Shown here in pieces: positions 19,371 through 29,097 of a DNA stretch of 64,000 nucleotides (position 1 is the first letter of the stretch; each line of letters begins with the position of its first letter). Below the pieces are notes generated by a model. That model worked only from the letters and a program-made list of their open reading frames with translations, was not told the DNA's origin and searched no databases. The DNA comes from Myxosarcina sp. GI1. GTDB lineage: Bacteria > Cyanobacteriota > Cyanobacteriia > Cyanobacteriales > Xenococcaceae. A program made the position numbers and the translations under genes. The stretch covers positions 269,412 through 333,411 of the forward strand of contig NZ_JRFE01000026.1 of the NCBI RefSeq assembly GCF_000756305.1, written 5' to 3'.

Positions 19371-19628
19371 ATGTCAGACTCAATTATGTACCAGGAAGAT
19401 GCCTATGTAGTTTTAGAGAGCGATCGTGAAGAACAGTTTATGACTGCTGAAGAATTAAAAGCCAAATTAAAAGACTATTTCAATTCTTCAGAGATCGCTA
19501 TTCCTAGAGAGTTAACTAAGTTCGATTCTCTAGATATACAGATACAGCATTTGATCGATAACTATTTTGAATTAGATCTCGGTAAAAATAAATATTTGCA
19601 ATGGTATGTAGTTCGTTTAGAAAAATAA
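19371..19628 (+). CDS. CRR7-like protein
   Basis: An 85-residue acidic soluble protein resembling CHLORORESPIRATORY REDUCTION 7, a factor for assembly or stability of the photosynthetic NDH-1 complex. The matching features are the IMYQEDAYVVLE start, an FMTAEELKAKLK helix, LIDNYFELDLG and the QWYVVRLEK end. GGAGAA precedes the ATG, and the gene lies 13 bases after tocopherol cyclase, so it can be read with that operon. Just past its stop codon lies a second, slightly diverged copy of the last 14 codons. Confidence 0.65.
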   Translation: MSDSIMYQEDAYVVLESDREEQFMTAEELKAKLKDYFNSSEIAIPRELTKFDSLDIQIQHLIDNYFELDLGKNKYLQWYVVRLEK

Positions 19629-19668
19629 AAATAAATATTTGCAATGGTATACAGTTCGTTTGGAAAAT
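19584..19668 (+). repeat. Tandem duplication of the CRR7-like 3' end
   Basis: 19584-19626 (43 bases) is repeated as 19627-19668 (42 bases) with three substitutions and one missing A. The second copy translates as KNKYLQWYTVRLEN plus stop, but in a shifted frame relative to the gene. It therefore looks like an old tandem duplication of the gene end; only the first copy is translated. Confidence 0.85.
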
Positions 19669-19944
19669 TGACTATTCACCATCATAAATAGACGGCAATT
19701 TTTAGGACTAAAGTTACAAAGTTCTTTTTCCTTTATTTCCTTAGATCTTCAAACAATCGCCATAAAAAGTGTTAAAAGGGCTTCAAAATACAAAATTTTC
19801 GGTGGCATCAACTAGCATTTCAATCGTTTTGATATTTGGATAATGCAGTTTAGAATATAGAATGTAAACAATAAGTTGCGATAAAAATTACCTTGTTTTT
19901 GTTTCAAATTTATTGCTCACGATATACCTGACGACTGGCAGTTA
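19669..19944. other. Intergenic region before diguanylate cyclase
   Basis: AT-rich, about 275 bases after the tandem duplication. I see no gene, stable hairpin or repeat; the promoter of the GGDEF gene is presumably here. Confidence 0.35.
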
Positions 19945-20796
19945 ATGAAAAATTTTACAGTTAAAATAGTTAATTACTTAGAGAACCAATCAAAACTGTC
20001 AATTCTAACTCAGGGTTTAATACTTACATTGATTATTGGCACTATAGATTACTTTGTAGTTATAGATTTTTCTCTATCAATATTTTATTTATTACCAACT
20101 GTTCTGGTAGCTTGGTATGCTGGTATCTGGTATGGCTTAGCAATTTCAATTATTAGTTCTTGTAGCTGGCTAATTAATGATTTTACTGTTACCAAAATTT
20201 ATTATCCATATTTTCGTTTTTGGAATATAGTAGTAAGATTTATTTTTTTCTCAAGCATCACTTATCTTCTGGCGGCTCTCAAAACTGCCTATGAAAGAGA
20301 AAAGCGTTTTGCACAAACCGATGCTTTGACAGGAATAACCAATCGCAGATATTTTTTCGACTTACTACAGCAAGAATTAAATCTGGCTTTGAGATATGAA
20401 AAGATTTTTACCGTAGCTTATTTCGATCTAGATAATTTCAAATTAGTTAACGATCGCTACGGACACGCCCAGGGAGACGAGCTATTAAAGTTAATAGCAG
20501 AGATAACAACTCAAACAATTCGTCGGGTAGATATATTTGCGCGCATAGGAGGAGATGAATTTGCTCTGCTGTTGCCCGAAACCGATTTTGCAGCTTCACA
20601 AACAGCTTTACAGCGACTACAAACAGAATTACTAATGGTAATGGAATTTTATTCTTATCCAGTTACTTTTAGCATCGGAGCGATTACTTTTGTGCGTCAG
20701 CTTAATTCTATTGATGAAATAATCAGGAGCATAGATAGTTTGATGTATGAGGTCAAAAGTAGCAGTAAAAATGATATTAAACACGAACTATATTAA
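19945..20796 (+). CDS. Membrane diguanylate cyclase
   Basis: Makes the second messenger cyclic di-GMP. About four hydrophobic helices (residues 22-110) form an N-terminal membrane sensor, followed by a GGDEF domain from about residue 125: DALTGITNRRYF, FDLDNFKLVNDRYGHAQGD and the intact catalytic motif ARIGGDEFALLLPE. No RxxD inhibitory site is visible five residues before GGDEF in the usual form. No EAL or HD-GYP domain follows. The membrane module is short and of no named type that I recognise. Single gene. Confidence 0.92.
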   Translation: MKNFTVKIVNYLENQSKLSILTQGLILTLIIGTIDYFVVIDFSLSIFYLLPTVLVAWYAGIWYGLAISIISSCSWLINDFTVTKIYYPYFRFWNIVVRFIFFSSITYLLAALKTAYEREKRFAQTDALTGITNRRYFFDLLQQELNLALRYEKIFTVAYFDLDNFKLVNDRYGHAQGDELLKLIAEITTQTIRRVDIFARIGGDEFALLLPETDFAASQTALQRLQTELLMVMEFYSYPVTFSIGAITFVRQLNSIDEIIRSIDSLMYEVKSSSKNDIKHELY

Positions 20797-20802
20797 TGAA
20801 CA

Positions 20803-20880
20803 ATTATCATTTAACATTAAACATTTATCATTTAGCATTTATAAATATTTAATGGTCAATGGTCAATGATTAATGTTCGA
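20803..20880. repeat. Heptamer-based short tandem repeats
   Basis: A run of degenerate seven-base units (AACATTA, AACATTT, ATCATTT, AGCATTT, then AATGGTC repeated) fills this stretch. Units of the same family occur near 52255 and 63910-63985. Confidence 0.55.
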
Positions 20881-20936
20881 TGCTCGTTATACTGGCGATC
20901 GATTAAACTAAAAAATAATAAACAATATTAAAGCAA

Positions 20937-21365
20937 ATGGCATCCGAACGAGAAGTAAAACAATATCTTGCCTACTGGTTTCAACTCGGTAAAAAGTTAC
21001 TCTGGCGTAATGGTCAAAAAGAGTTTTTGCCTGGTTCGATAATCAAAGGCGATCGCTACTCTACCGAATTTGAAAACTGCTGGCAAGAAGTGTTGCAAGC
21101 AGGAGGTAAAAATTATGCTCTTGCTGGAACCGATAATACTATTGAAGAGTTGCTTTCTTCTTCCTGGGAGATTAATTCGTGTGCTATATGCGATATGCCA
21201 GTTCCTATAACCAGTATGGGTATACAGCCTCTTTCGTGTATTTGTAGCGATTTAGACAACTGGCCCAATAACGAACTGCCTCAACCGAGATCGCCTGTCG
21301 ATAGTAAACAACAGTTAAATAAAATTAAGTTGCGCCTATCTGCAAAACGCTCTCAAGGGATTTAG
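20937..21365 (+). CDS. Conserved cyanobacterial hypothetical protein
   Basis: A 142-residue soluble protein that I do not recognise as a named family. The N-terminal half is rich in aromatic and basic residues (YLAYWFQLGKKLLWRNGQK); the centre has a CAICDMPVP...SCIC cysteine pattern (four Cys around residues 82-100), which could bind metal. The C-terminus is basic and polar. The stop codon lies inside a perfect 11-bp stem that probably terminates this and the convergent gene. Coding is supported by sensible composition and the fixed ATG. Confidence 0.65.
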   Translation: MASEREVKQYLAYWFQLGKKLLWRNGQKEFLPGSIIKGDRYSTEFENCWQEVLQAGGKNYALAGTDNTIEELLSSSWEINSCAICDMPVPITSMGIQPLSCICSDLDNWPNNELPQPRSPVDSKQQLNKIKLRLSAKRSQGI

Positions 21366-21381
21366 TCATGCTAAATCCCTT
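21355..21381. terminator. Hairpin between convergent genes
   Basis: A perfect 11-bp stem, AAGGGATTTAG (21355-21365) with CTAAATCCCTT (21371-21381) and loop TCATG, overlaps the stop codon of the upstream gene. Outer TCTC/GAGA can extend it. No long T run, so termination strength is uncertain. Confidence 0.6.
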
Positions 21382-21393
21382 AATTGAGATGCT

Positions 21394-22338
21394 TTACACC
21401 AATTTCAAGTTAGGGTAGTAAGCCAAAATATCATTGGTAGAAAGAGTGTCTCCTTCTGCCTGTGGTGTCCATAAAACTTCTACTGCTAACAGGCGATCGC
21501 TACCAACGCCACCTATTTGCTGTAGTGCCTGGCGTAAATCTTCCGAACCGTTAACATCGGGCAGATTTAAGTTTCCCTGTACCCCTACAATAATTGTGGC
21601 AATAATAAATTCTCCCGACTCAGATCTTTGCTGTATTGCCGAGCTTTCTTGGCTGGGAGCTAAATTTTTGTCTTCGGCTTGTCTGAGTACGCTATCGACG
21701 TTACTCAAAGTCTCTTCGGAAAACTTACTGCGTTCTCCTAAAGCCAGCTGATTAAACTTAGCTTCTGCGGCATCGATGTTGGTTTTTTGAGACTCAGACG
21801 CACCATAAACCCAGTATTCTGGATGGCGTAAAAGTGCCAAACTGGCTTCTTGTGCCACTGTAGCGCGACCAGATGCCGAACTAGTGTCCGCTTCTAACGC
21901 CAGACGATTGAGATCTGACTGTAGTTCGCGAGCGTTAGATAACAAACCTACCTGTACCTGAGCTACGGAAACTTGAGAACTGGCGTAGCCAGATTCGCCC
22001 CCACCAGCATTACTAAAGCTTCTAACCAAAAAGTTAGCAATAGCGATAAAAATTAGGATGGAAAATAAACCGCCACCGCCAAAACCAATAAAGGGTAGTA
22101 AGAAGGGAAAACCAAAGCCACCGCCACCATAGCCATAGCCAGGAGAACGATAACCGCCACCGTAACCGCCGCGAGGAGAAGAATAAGTTCGGGGAGTCCG
22201 AAAAGAACCGCCACCAATTCTACCACCGCTACGAGCCGCCAGTGCGCTGCTGGCGTTACCCAGCACCAGAATACAGACCAAGCACAGTGCCAAAATCGAT
22301 TTGAACCAGAACTTACGTTTTAAAAACTTATTTTTCAT
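21394..22338 (-). CDS. DUF1517 family membrane protein
   Basis: Exported or membrane-anchored protein of a family found in cyanobacteria and plants. A signal peptide (SILALCLVCILVLGNASSALAA, cut after about residue 34) is followed by a Gly/Tyr/Arg-rich stretch (GGYGGGYRSPGYGYGGGG), a hydrophobic helix near 80-105 (FSILIFIAIANFLVRSF), and a 200-residue soluble domain ending ILAYYPNLKL. Function is unknown; relatives are plastid or thylakoid proteins. Downstream on the same strand of thiS but with a 60-base gap, so linkage to thiamine synthesis is not implied. Confidence 0.8.
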   Translation of the reverse strand: MKNKFLKRKFWFKSILALCLVCILVLGNASSALAARSGGRIGGGSFRTPRTYSSPRGGYGGGYRSPGYGYGGGGFGFPFLLPFIGFGGGGLFSILIFIAIANFLVRSFSNAGGGESGYASSQVSVAQVQVGLLSNARELQSDLNRLALEADTSSASGRATVAQEASLALLRHPEYWVYGASESQKTNIDAAEAKFNQLALGERSKFSEETLSNVDSVLRQAEDKNLAPSQESSAIQQRSESGEFIIATIIVGVQGNLNLPDVNGSEDLRQALQQIGGVGSDRLLAVEVLWTPQAEGDTLSTNDILAYYPNLKLV

Positions 22339-22398
22339 TAGAAATATTATCGAGAGTCTATATCTTAAATGTTATAAAATGTTAAGCGTGGTCGGCAA

Positions 22399-22602
22399 TC
22401 AACCACCGCCAACGATGGTAACAATTTCCAGGCGATCGCCAGAGTGAAGTTGTGTATCAGTCCAATACTGACGATGAAGAATTTCGCCATTGTATTCTAC
22501 CGCTACCAAACGAGGGTTTAAGCCCATTTGAGTCAACAGTTCGGGTAAGTGTATTGCTTGCGAACAAGAATGGTTTTCGCCATTTATCTGTATATCAATC
22601 AT
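22399..22602 (-). CDS. thiS: Sulfur carrier protein ThiS
   Basis: Ubiquitin-like carrier that delivers sulfur as a C-terminal thiocarboxylate to thiazole synthase in thiamine synthesis. The 67 residues end in IVTIVGGG, containing the Gly-Gly needed for adenylation by ThiF and reaction with ThiG. The N-terminal IDIQINGENHSC is the usual first beta hairpin. It follows thiE at 94 bases on the same strand, an arrangement seen in many cyanobacteria. No THI-box riboswitch is visible upstream. Confidence 0.93.
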   Translation of the reverse strand: MIDIQINGENHSCSQAIHLPELLTQMGLNPRLVAVEYNGEILHRQYWTDTQLHSGDRLEIVTIVGGG

Positions 22603-22696
22603 GTCTTAACCAACGAAGAGCAATATCAATCAATAATTTGTTACTCTTTATTCTCCCTCAAACTTCTCGGTTCTTAAAACTACTAAACTAATAATT

Positions 22697-23707
22697 TTAT
22701 CTGTGTAGTAAAGATAAAAACTGTCTTGCAACCAGACCTGGCTGTTCTGCTTGCATGATAGCGCGAACTACAGCCACTCGTTGTCCTCCTGCGGCAATAA
22801 CCTCGCTAACGTTATTGAGATCGACCCCGCCAATAGCAAACCAGGGAATGGGACATTTAGTAGCAGCATAGTTAATATAATCTAGTCCTGCTGCTGCCTT
22901 ATTGGGTTTGGTTGGGGTTTGATATACAGGACCTACGCCGATGTAGTCGGCACCTTCAGCGATGGCAGCTTCCATTTCCTGCTGATTGGTAGTAGAGCGA
23001 CCGATAATTTTTTGCCAACCGAGCATTTCCCTGGCAAAGGCGATCGGGACATCCTGCTGTCCGAGGTGTACGCCGTCGGCATCTACAGCTAAAGCTAAAT
23101 CTACGCGATCGTTGACCAGAAATAAAGCATTATATTGATGGCAGAGTTGGCAAAGCCGCTCGGCAATCTGAATGCGGAGCATATCGTCAACTTCTTTGTC
23201 GCGGTATTGAACTAAAGTTAAACCACCTTTTAAAGCATCATCTACAATTTGCAGGATCTGTTCGGAAGGTGAAGTAACTAAATATAGTCTGGAATTTTGA
23301 AGCTGTTGGTGGCGATCGCTGTTTAATAAGTTACTTTCTATAGTGTAAACGCGATAGCGCATTTGTTTGCAGGCGATCGCCATTTGTGGGCGATCGAACT
23401 TACTATATTCTTCTAGCACTCGCAGTGCTTCTTGTACTCTGCATAAATTAGCCTGTAATAAACTTTCAATACTGTTACGTGTTTCTTCTCGTTCGTGAGA
23501 CAATTCCGTTCCCACATCTTCTAAAGTATTTCTGGCTTGCCGCAATTCTTTACTATGCCAACTAGCTAATTCCTGGCGTATATGTTTGCACTCCTGGGCT
23601 AATGGCTGATGATTTAAGCCCAGACGGCACCATTCCTCAACAATTCGTATTCCTTCTCTAGCGCGATCTAAATTGGCATCTAAAATACGATAGATAGCTT
23701 GTTGCAT
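22697..23707 (-). CDS. thiE: Thiamine-phosphate synthase with cyanobacterial N-terminal extension
   Basis: Couples hydroxymethylpyrimidine diphosphate with thiazole phosphate to give thiamine phosphate. The C-terminal TIM barrel (from about residue 138, RLYLVTSPSEQILQIV) holds LVQYRDKEV, FLVNDRVDLALAVDADGVHLGQ, IGRSTTNQ and YIGVGPVYQTPTKPNKA, the family motifs. The N-terminal 135 residues form a helical domain (ILDANLDRAREGIRIVEEW) typical of cyanobacterial ThiE and of unknown role. It lies upstream of thiS. The region upstream of this gene is AT-rich and shows no TPP riboswitch. Confidence 0.95.
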   Translation of the reverse strand: MQQAIYRILDANLDRAREGIRIVEEWCRLGLNHQPLAQECKHIRQELASWHSKELRQARNTLEDVGTELSHEREETRNSIESLLQANLCRVQEALRVLEEYSKFDRPQMAIACKQMRYRVYTIESNLLNSDRHQQLQNSRLYLVTSPSEQILQIVDDALKGGLTLVQYRDKEVDDMLRIQIAERLCQLCHQYNALFLVNDRVDLALAVDADGVHLGQQDVPIAFAREMLGWQKIIGRSTTNQQEMEAAIAEGADYIGVGPVYQTPTKPNKAAAGLDYINYAATKCPIPWFAIGGVDLNNVSEVIAAGGQRVAVVRAIMQAEQPGLVARQFLSLLHR

Positions 23708-23837
23708 ATTAAATTTATTTATTAAAATTTCGATTTTAAAAATCTAGTTCACATTGTAGCTTTATCTGTTACTTTTGTTTCTCTTATTTTTTATTTGAAT
23801 TTGAATAGTTAAACTCGCTCTATGGTCACAGTAAAAA

Positions 23838-25634
23838 CTACAATCCATAAAGCCAAATAATTAAAGCAGGAGTAATAATCGACATCAAAATACTTAAGGG
23901 CGTTCCTAACTTTATATAATCAATAAATTTGTACCCCCCAGGACTGTAGATCATCGTATTTGTCTGATAGCCTATGGGAGTCATAAAGCTATTTGAAGCA
24001 GCAAAAGTAACGGCAAACATAATTGCCAAAGCATTTAAATTGAGATCTTGGGCAACTTGAATACTAATAGGAATCATTAACAAAACTGCCGCGCTATTAG
24101 AAAGAATTGCCGTCAAGATCGAAGTAATCAGATAAAAAAACAGCAGCATCCAATAGCCTGATAAATTACTACCAATAAATAGTAAAGGTTTGGCTAATAA
24201 CTCAGTAGCTCCCGATTTTTCCATAGCCGTTCCTAAAGGAATCAAACCCGCTAAGAGAAAAATTACATCCCAACGTACCGCACCATATATTTCTCCAGGT
24301 TTGAGACAGCCAGTTAGTACCATTAATACTACTCCTGCTAAAGCACTAACTAAAATCGGCACCAGGTTAAAAGCAGCAGCTAAAATTACAGCCAGACAAA
24401 TTAATACTGCAACTTTGGCTTTATCTAAGCGTAAATTATCTACATCTCGCTGTTCTAAAACTAATAGTTCTCGTGTAGTTTGCAAACCCAAAAAACTTTG
24501 TCTTGGACCCTGTACTAAAAGTAAATCGCCAAAACGGAGTGGTACTTTACCCAATCTCTCGCGCAGCAGTTCTTGTCCGCGACGAATTGCCAATACTGTA
24601 GCGTTGTAGCGTTGGCGAAAGCGCAAGTCTTTAAGAGTGGTTCCAATTAAGCGGGAATTGGATAAAATCAAAACCTCGCCAATCTTATCTTCTTCTGTGT
24701 TCAGTTCGGTTTCTAGTTCTACCTGATTGAATTTGACATCAGCCAAAATTTCAATACCTCTTTCATCTCTAAGTTGCAGTAAATCTTGACGACTGCCGCG
24801 AACGATTAAAATATCGCCGACATTAATTTTTTTATCTGCAATAGGTTGGGGAAAGTGGCTGCCATCGCGGACTAATTCTAATACGTCTACGTCGAACTTG
24901 CGTTGAATTTCACTTCTACGGATGGTTTGTCCGCTCAAGCTAGAATCAGGACTAACTACAATTTCGGTTACATAATCTTTTAATTGGTAATCTTGACTAA
25001 GACTACTATTGTTGACAGGCTTGCGGCTCGGTAATAATCTGGGAGCAAAAAGAGCTACGTAAGACATTCCTATTACAAAAATAATAATACCCAACTGGGT
25101 AAACTGAAACAAGCCGAACTCTCCCTGTCCGTATTTTTGAGATAAACCGCTAGCCAGAATGTTAGTAGAGGTGCCAATTAAAGTTAGGGTTCCCCCTAAA
25201 ATAGAGGCAAAAGAAAGCGGCATTAATAATTTGGAAGCAGAAACGCTTTTCTTTTTGGAAAAATCTTCAATAATAGGGATAAAAATTGCCACGATCGCCG
25301 TATTATTAATTACCGCACTAATAGGACCGACGATTGTACCCATAACTAAAATTTGCCTGACCGTATTTTTGCCACTCCACTGCAACAAAAAGTCCCTAAC
25401 TACTTGAATAGAACCAGTACGAGTTACTCCCGCACTGAGAATAAACATTGCCATAACGGTAATGGTTGCGGTATTGCCAAATCCTGCAATACCCTCTTCG
25501 GGAGTTACTAACCCCAACACCATCAGCAAAATTGCTGCCATAATTGCCGTTAAATCTACAGGGAACCATTCCCAAATAAAGGCAATTAAAGTTATGCTAA
25601 GAACGCTTAAAGTTAGAACGATGTCAATATTCAT
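23838..25634 (-). CDS. SLC13-type anion permease with two TrkA-C domains
   Basis: Inner-membrane permease of the divalent anion/Na+ symporter superfamily; substrates could be sulfate or other anions. About ten or more membrane helices in two halves are separated by a soluble region (about 205-385) that carries two RCK-C (TrkA-C) domains, marked by SSLSGQTIRRSEIQRKFDVD and IGTTLKDLRFRQRYNATVLA. Residues SNSAAVLLMIPI and NNTAIVAIFIPI are the repeated SNT/NNT-type transport motifs. At 598 residues it matches the cyanobacterial group that includes Sll0640. Single gene, divergent from a GNAT. Confidence 0.85.
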   Translation of the reverse strand: MNIDIVLTLSVLSITLIAFIWEWFPVDLTAIMAAILLMVLGLVTPEEGIAGFGNTATITVMAMFILSAGVTRTGSIQVVRDFLLQWSGKNTVRQILVMGTIVGPISAVINNTAIVAIFIPIIEDFSKKKSVSASKLLMPLSFASILGGTLTLIGTSTNILASGLSQKYGQGEFGLFQFTQLGIIIFVIGMSYVALFAPRLLPSRKPVNNSSLSQDYQLKDYVTEIVVSPDSSLSGQTIRRSEIQRKFDVDVLELVRDGSHFPQPIADKKINVGDILIVRGSRQDLLQLRDERGIEILADVKFNQVELETELNTEEDKIGEVLILSNSRLIGTTLKDLRFRQRYNATVLAIRRGQELLRERLGKVPLRFGDLLLVQGPRQSFLGLQTTRELLVLEQRDVDNLRLDKAKVAVLICLAVILAAAFNLVPILVSALAGVVLMVLTGCLKPGEIYGAVRWDVIFLLAGLIPLGTAMEKSGATELLAKPLLFIGSNLSGYWMLLFFYLITSILTAILSNSAAVLLMIPISIQVAQDLNLNALAIMFAVTFAASNSFMTPIGYQTNTMIYSPGGYKFIDYIKLGTPLSILMSIITPALIIWLYGL

Positions 25635-25761
25635 TCAGTAGAATTGGCTTTTCGTTTGGAAAACTTTTTAGTGAGCATAACTCAGATCGGCTAAAAATGT
25701 GGGAATACATCGCTCGGTAAACGGTACTGCGTCAAAACCAATTAAGTAAGCAATTATTTTA

Positions 25762-26196
25762 ATGAGTCAGTTAGAAATAAGAATTGTTAGCTATAGCCAG
25801 GATTTTCAAGCAATTAAAGACATTAGAACCAAAGTTTTTCAAGAAGAACAGGGAGTGAGTGCCGAACTAGAGTTTGATGGTTTAGATGGGGGAGCAACTC
25901 AACTTTTGGCTTATTTAGACGCTCGCCCCGTAGGAACTACCAGAATTAGATGTATTGCTGCTAAAACAATCAAAATAGAAAGACTGGCAATCTTACCTGA
26001 TGCCAGAAAACAGGGCATTGGCACTAAGTTAATGCTAGCTGCTTTAAAATTAGCTAAAGACAGCAACTATAAAAAGGCTGTCGTTCACGCTCAAGAGTAT
26101 ATCAAAGGCTTATACGAACGTTTGGGATTTGTAGCTACAGGAGACAGTTTCACCGAAGCTGGTATTCCCCATATAAAGATGATTAAGAAGTTGTGA
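25762..26196 (+). CDS. GNAT family N-acetyltransferase
   Basis: Small acetyl-CoA-dependent acetyltransferase, 144 residues, close to the ElaA-type subgroup. The acetyl-CoA-binding motif A is seen as IERLAILPDARKQGIGTKLM (about residues 72-91, with Q/RxxGxG/A), followed by the beta-bulge helix AAVVHAQ-type segment and YERLGFVATGDSF. Substrate unknown. It is convergent with pyrB, with only 10 bases between the two stop codons. Confidence 0.9.
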   Translation: MSQLEIRIVSYSQDFQAIKDIRTKVFQEEQGVSAELEFDGLDGGATQLLAYLDARPVGTTRIRCIAAKTIKIERLAILPDARKQGIGTKLMLAALKLAKDSNYKKAVVHAQEYIKGLYERLGFVATGDSFTEAGIPHIKMIKKL

Positions 26197-26206
26197 TCGA
26201 TACATA

Positions 26207-27193
26207 CTACTTGCTACTACCGATGAGATAGAGTAACGCCATGCGAACTGCTACGCCGTTGGCTACCTGTTGGGAAATTAGGCTTAATTGCGGGTCGTCC
26301 ATTAAATCTGATGTAATTTCTACACCGCGATTTGTCGGTCCTGGATGTAAAATTTTAACTGCTGGCTGACACAATTTGAGGCGATCGCGAGTAATGCCAA
26401 ATAGTTGATGATATTCTCGCAAACTGGGAATAAAATTGGCGGTCATTCGCTCTTTTTGCAGTCTTAAGGTCATGACAAAATCGGCATCTTGCAAGGCGGG
26501 TGCTAGTTCCCAATGTACGAACAATTTGTCCTGGTACTGGCAATTGCTGGCATCTAAAAATAGCTTGGGTAGTAAAGTTGGGGGAGCGGCTAAATGTACT
26601 TCTGCACCTGCGGTAGTTAGGCTATAAATGTTAGAACGTGCCACTCTAGAGTGAAGAATGTCGCCTACAATAGCAATCTTTTTACCATTTAATAATCCCA
26701 ATCGCGGATTTTCTCGGTCTAAAACTGTAGTGAGGGTAAATAAATCTAATAGTGCTTGAGAAGGATGCTGATGCAAACCGTCTCCTGCATTGAGAATGCT
26801 AACGCCAGAATTAAGCCGATCCATTTCGGTAGCGATCGCCTGTGGTACTCCAGCTTGTTGGTGGCGAATCACCATAATATCAGCACCCATTGCCAGATAA
26901 GTCTTAGCTGTATCCAAAATAGTTTCTCCCTTGCTCAATGAGGAGCTACCTGGAGAAAAATTAAGAATATCTGCTGAAAGACGTTTGGCAGCTAGTTCAA
27001 AGCTGCTACGAGTTCTGGTTGAAGGTTCAAAAAACATATTGGCAACTACTTGCCCTTGAAGTGCGGGAACTTTCTTAGTTTTTCTCGATAGCACTTCGCG
27101 GAAACCAACAGCAGTCTGCAAAATGGTTTCGTATTCAGCAGCAGAAAAATTTATTAATGATAATATATGTCGTCGCGTCCAGGTAGTTGCCAT
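26207..27193 (-). CDS. pyrB: Aspartate carbamoyltransferase catalytic subunit
   Basis: Condenses carbamoyl phosphate and aspartate in de novo pyrimidine synthesis. The signature [13 protein letters not shown] (carbamoyl phosphate loop) is present near residue 55, with [22 protein letters not shown] and [14 protein letters not shown] later on. At 328 residues it is typical of bacterial enzymes without a regulatory subunit fused. An in-frame TTG precedes ATG at 27193; the ATG is chosen. No pyrI gene is nearby. Confidence 0.97.
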   Translation of the reverse strand: MATTWTRRHILSLINFSAAEYETILQTAVGFREVLSRKTKKVPALQGQVVANMFFEPSTRTRSSFELAAKRLSADILNFSPGSSSLSKGETILDTAKTYLAMGADIMVIRHQQAGVPQAIATEMDRLNSGVSILNAGDGLHQHPSQALLDLFTLTTVLDRENPRLGLLNGKKIAIVGDILHSRVARSNIYSLTTAGAEVHLAAPPTLLPKLFLDASNCQYQDKLFVHWELAPALQDADFVMTLRLQKERMTANFIPSLREYHQLFGITRDRLKLCQPAVKILHPGPTNRGVEITSDLMDDPQLSLISQQVANGVAVRMALLYLIGSSK

Positions 27194-27424
27194 CAAACAA
27201 AAACTAGTGAGATGTAACAGGCAACCACAAGATTATCAGCTAATCTCATTTTCAACAATTATTATTTAGGCACTAGGCACTATGTTTCAGGTATTTCTAC
27301 ATCTGCTTTGAAGTTGAGGCGATCGCACAAAATAGCTTTTAGTTTTTAGTTTTGAATTGACTACTAATAACTAACTACTAACCGAAGGTTAAAATGCGAT
27401 CGCCATACTGGAAAATCAAAAGTT

Positions 27425-27874
27425 TTATTCGTATAGCCAGGATTTTCTAATTGGCTCCCAATCGACTAACTCTTCATCATCAAACCAGAGGGACACTTCT
27501 TGTCGAGCGGTTTCAATGGCATCAGAACCATGAATGAGGTTGCGTCCGATACTTACGCCAAAATCGCCCCTAATCGAGCCAGGAGCAGCAGAAATAGGAT
27601 TAGTCGCGCCAATAATGTTTCTGGCGGCAGCAATGACGCTTTCTCCTTCCCAAACCATCGCAATTACGGGAGCAGAAGTAATAAAATCGACCAGACCAGG
27701 AAAAAAGGACTTGTCTTTGTGAACTTCATAGTGTTTTTCTGCCAGTTCCCTTGACACTTTCATCATTTTCAGTCCTACCAGGGTAAAACCTTTAGCTTCA
27801 AATCGTCTGACTATTTCCCCTACTAAATGACGCTGTACGCCGTCGGGTTTGATCATAATAAAAGTACGTTCCAT
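27425..27874 (-). CDS. ndk: Nucleoside diphosphate kinase
   Basis: Transfers the gamma phosphate from ATP to nucleoside diphosphates through a phosphohistidine. The catalytic His is residue 115 in [10 protein letters not shown]. Other family motifs: [25 protein letters not shown] and [18 protein letters not shown]. At 149 residues it is complete. It stands alone between pyrB and ddl, all on the minus strand with gaps large enough for separate promoters. Confidence 0.98.
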   Translation of the reverse strand: MERTFIMIKPDGVQRHLVGEIVRRFEAKGFTLVGLKMMKVSRELAEKHYEVHKDKSFFPGLVDFITSAPVIAMVWEGESVIAAARNIIGATNPISAAPGSIRGDFGVSIGRNLIHGSDAIETARQEVSLWFDDEELVDWEPIRKSWLYE

Positions 27875-27965
27875 ATCATCCCTCCAAATTCGGTTACAAT
27901 TTTTTACAAATCCCAGATTAACTTAAATTCTGGTTTTTTAAACGATATTTTTTAATTGCACATCG

Positions 27966-29015
27966 CTACACTGCGCTGCGTTCTAGTGCCAACTCAATTA
28001 GGCGATCTACCAGTTGGGGAAAAGTTATGCCCGTAGCTTCCCAGAGTCGGGGATACATACTAGTAGCAGTAAAACCAGGTAGGGTATTAATCTCATTTAT
28101 AAACACTTTTCCCGTAGCTTCGACATAAAAGAAATCAACTCTAGCCAAACCCGCAGCATCCACTGCGGCAAAAGCTTGGAGTGACATCTCTCGTAGGCGA
28201 TCGCTCACTACATCGGGTATATTTGCAGGTATATTTAATTGTGCTAATCCTTCGGTGTATTTAGTCTCGTAGTCGTAAAAATCACTGTCAAAGGTAATTT
28301 CTCCCAATACCGAAGCTTGAGGATTATCGTTACCCAACACCGCACATTCGATTTCTCTAGCCACTACACCAGCTTCTACTACAACACGGCGATCGAAACT
28401 GGCGGCATTATCTAAAGCTGCTTCTAGTTCATTGCGCGATCGCACCTTGGCAATCCCGACAGAAGAACCCAAATTAGCAGGTTTGACAAAACAGGGATAT
28501 TCTAAAGTTGCTTCGATGCGATCGCAGAGCTTGGAAAATAAAGAACTAGACCTAATATCGGCGCGATTGACCGCTACATATTTAACTTGCGGTAAACCTA
28601 CTGCAGCAAATGCCACTTTCATAGCAATTTTATCCATGCTCAATGCCGAACCTAAAACACCAGACCCTACAAAGGGAACCTGCATTAGTTTCAGCAAACC
28701 CTGTACCGTACCATCTTCACCATTTGGTCCGTGTAAAATGGGAAACCAAACATCTATTGCTTTAGTTTGTGGGGGAAAGCGCCAGAGATGGTGCTGGCTT
28801 TCAGCTTCTAGTGGTTTGCCCGTAGTCAAAATCTTATTTGCCCGATCTCCACCGTGCCAGACACCATTTTTATCTATGTAGACGGGCAAAATTTCGTATT
28901 TATTAATATTCTCAGACTGACTCAAAGCTAGCGCGATCGCTCTTGCTGAAGTAATAGAAACTTCATGTTCGCCCGAACGTCCGCCAAATAGAAGCCCAAT
29001 TTTTTTCTTAGCCAT
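27966..29015 (-). CDS. ddl: D-alanine--D-alanine ligase
   Basis: ATP-grasp ligase forming D-Ala-D-Ala for peptidoglycan. The N-terminal motif [16 protein letters not shown], then [34 protein letters not shown] and the C-terminal [18 protein letters not shown] are all conserved. The TSMYP end is usual for Ddl of the D-Ala-D-Ala type. The frame begins six codons earlier at a TTG; ATG 29015 ([10 protein letters not shown]) is the better start, giving 349 residues. Confidence 0.96.
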   Translation of the reverse strand: MAKKKIGLLFGGRSGEHEVSITSARAIALALSQSENINKYEILPVYIDKNGVWHGGDRANKILTTGKPLEAESQHHLWRFPPQTKAIDVWFPILHGPNGEDGTVQGLLKLMQVPFVGSGVLGSALSMDKIAMKVAFAAVGLPQVKYVAVNRADIRSSSLFSKLCDRIEATLEYPCFVKPANLGSSVGIAKVRSRNELEAALDNAASFDRRVVVEAGVVAREIECAVLGNDNPQASVLGEITFDSDFYDYETKYTEGLAQLNIPANIPDVVSDRLREMSLQAFAAVDAAGLARVDFFYVEATGKVFINEINTLPGFTATSMYPRLWEATGITFPQLVDRLIELALERSAV

Positions 29016-29097
29016 TAAATTCAATCGACTCAAAAATTTTATCTAGATGCTACATCATCTTTCTTAATTCTGGTCAATTGTCTATTTAATGCCCGAT

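Noticed and set aside
23708-23837. Possible TPP riboswitch before thiE
   Set aside because: The conserved THI-box CTGAGA and partner sequence are not present; the region is simple AT-rich DNA.
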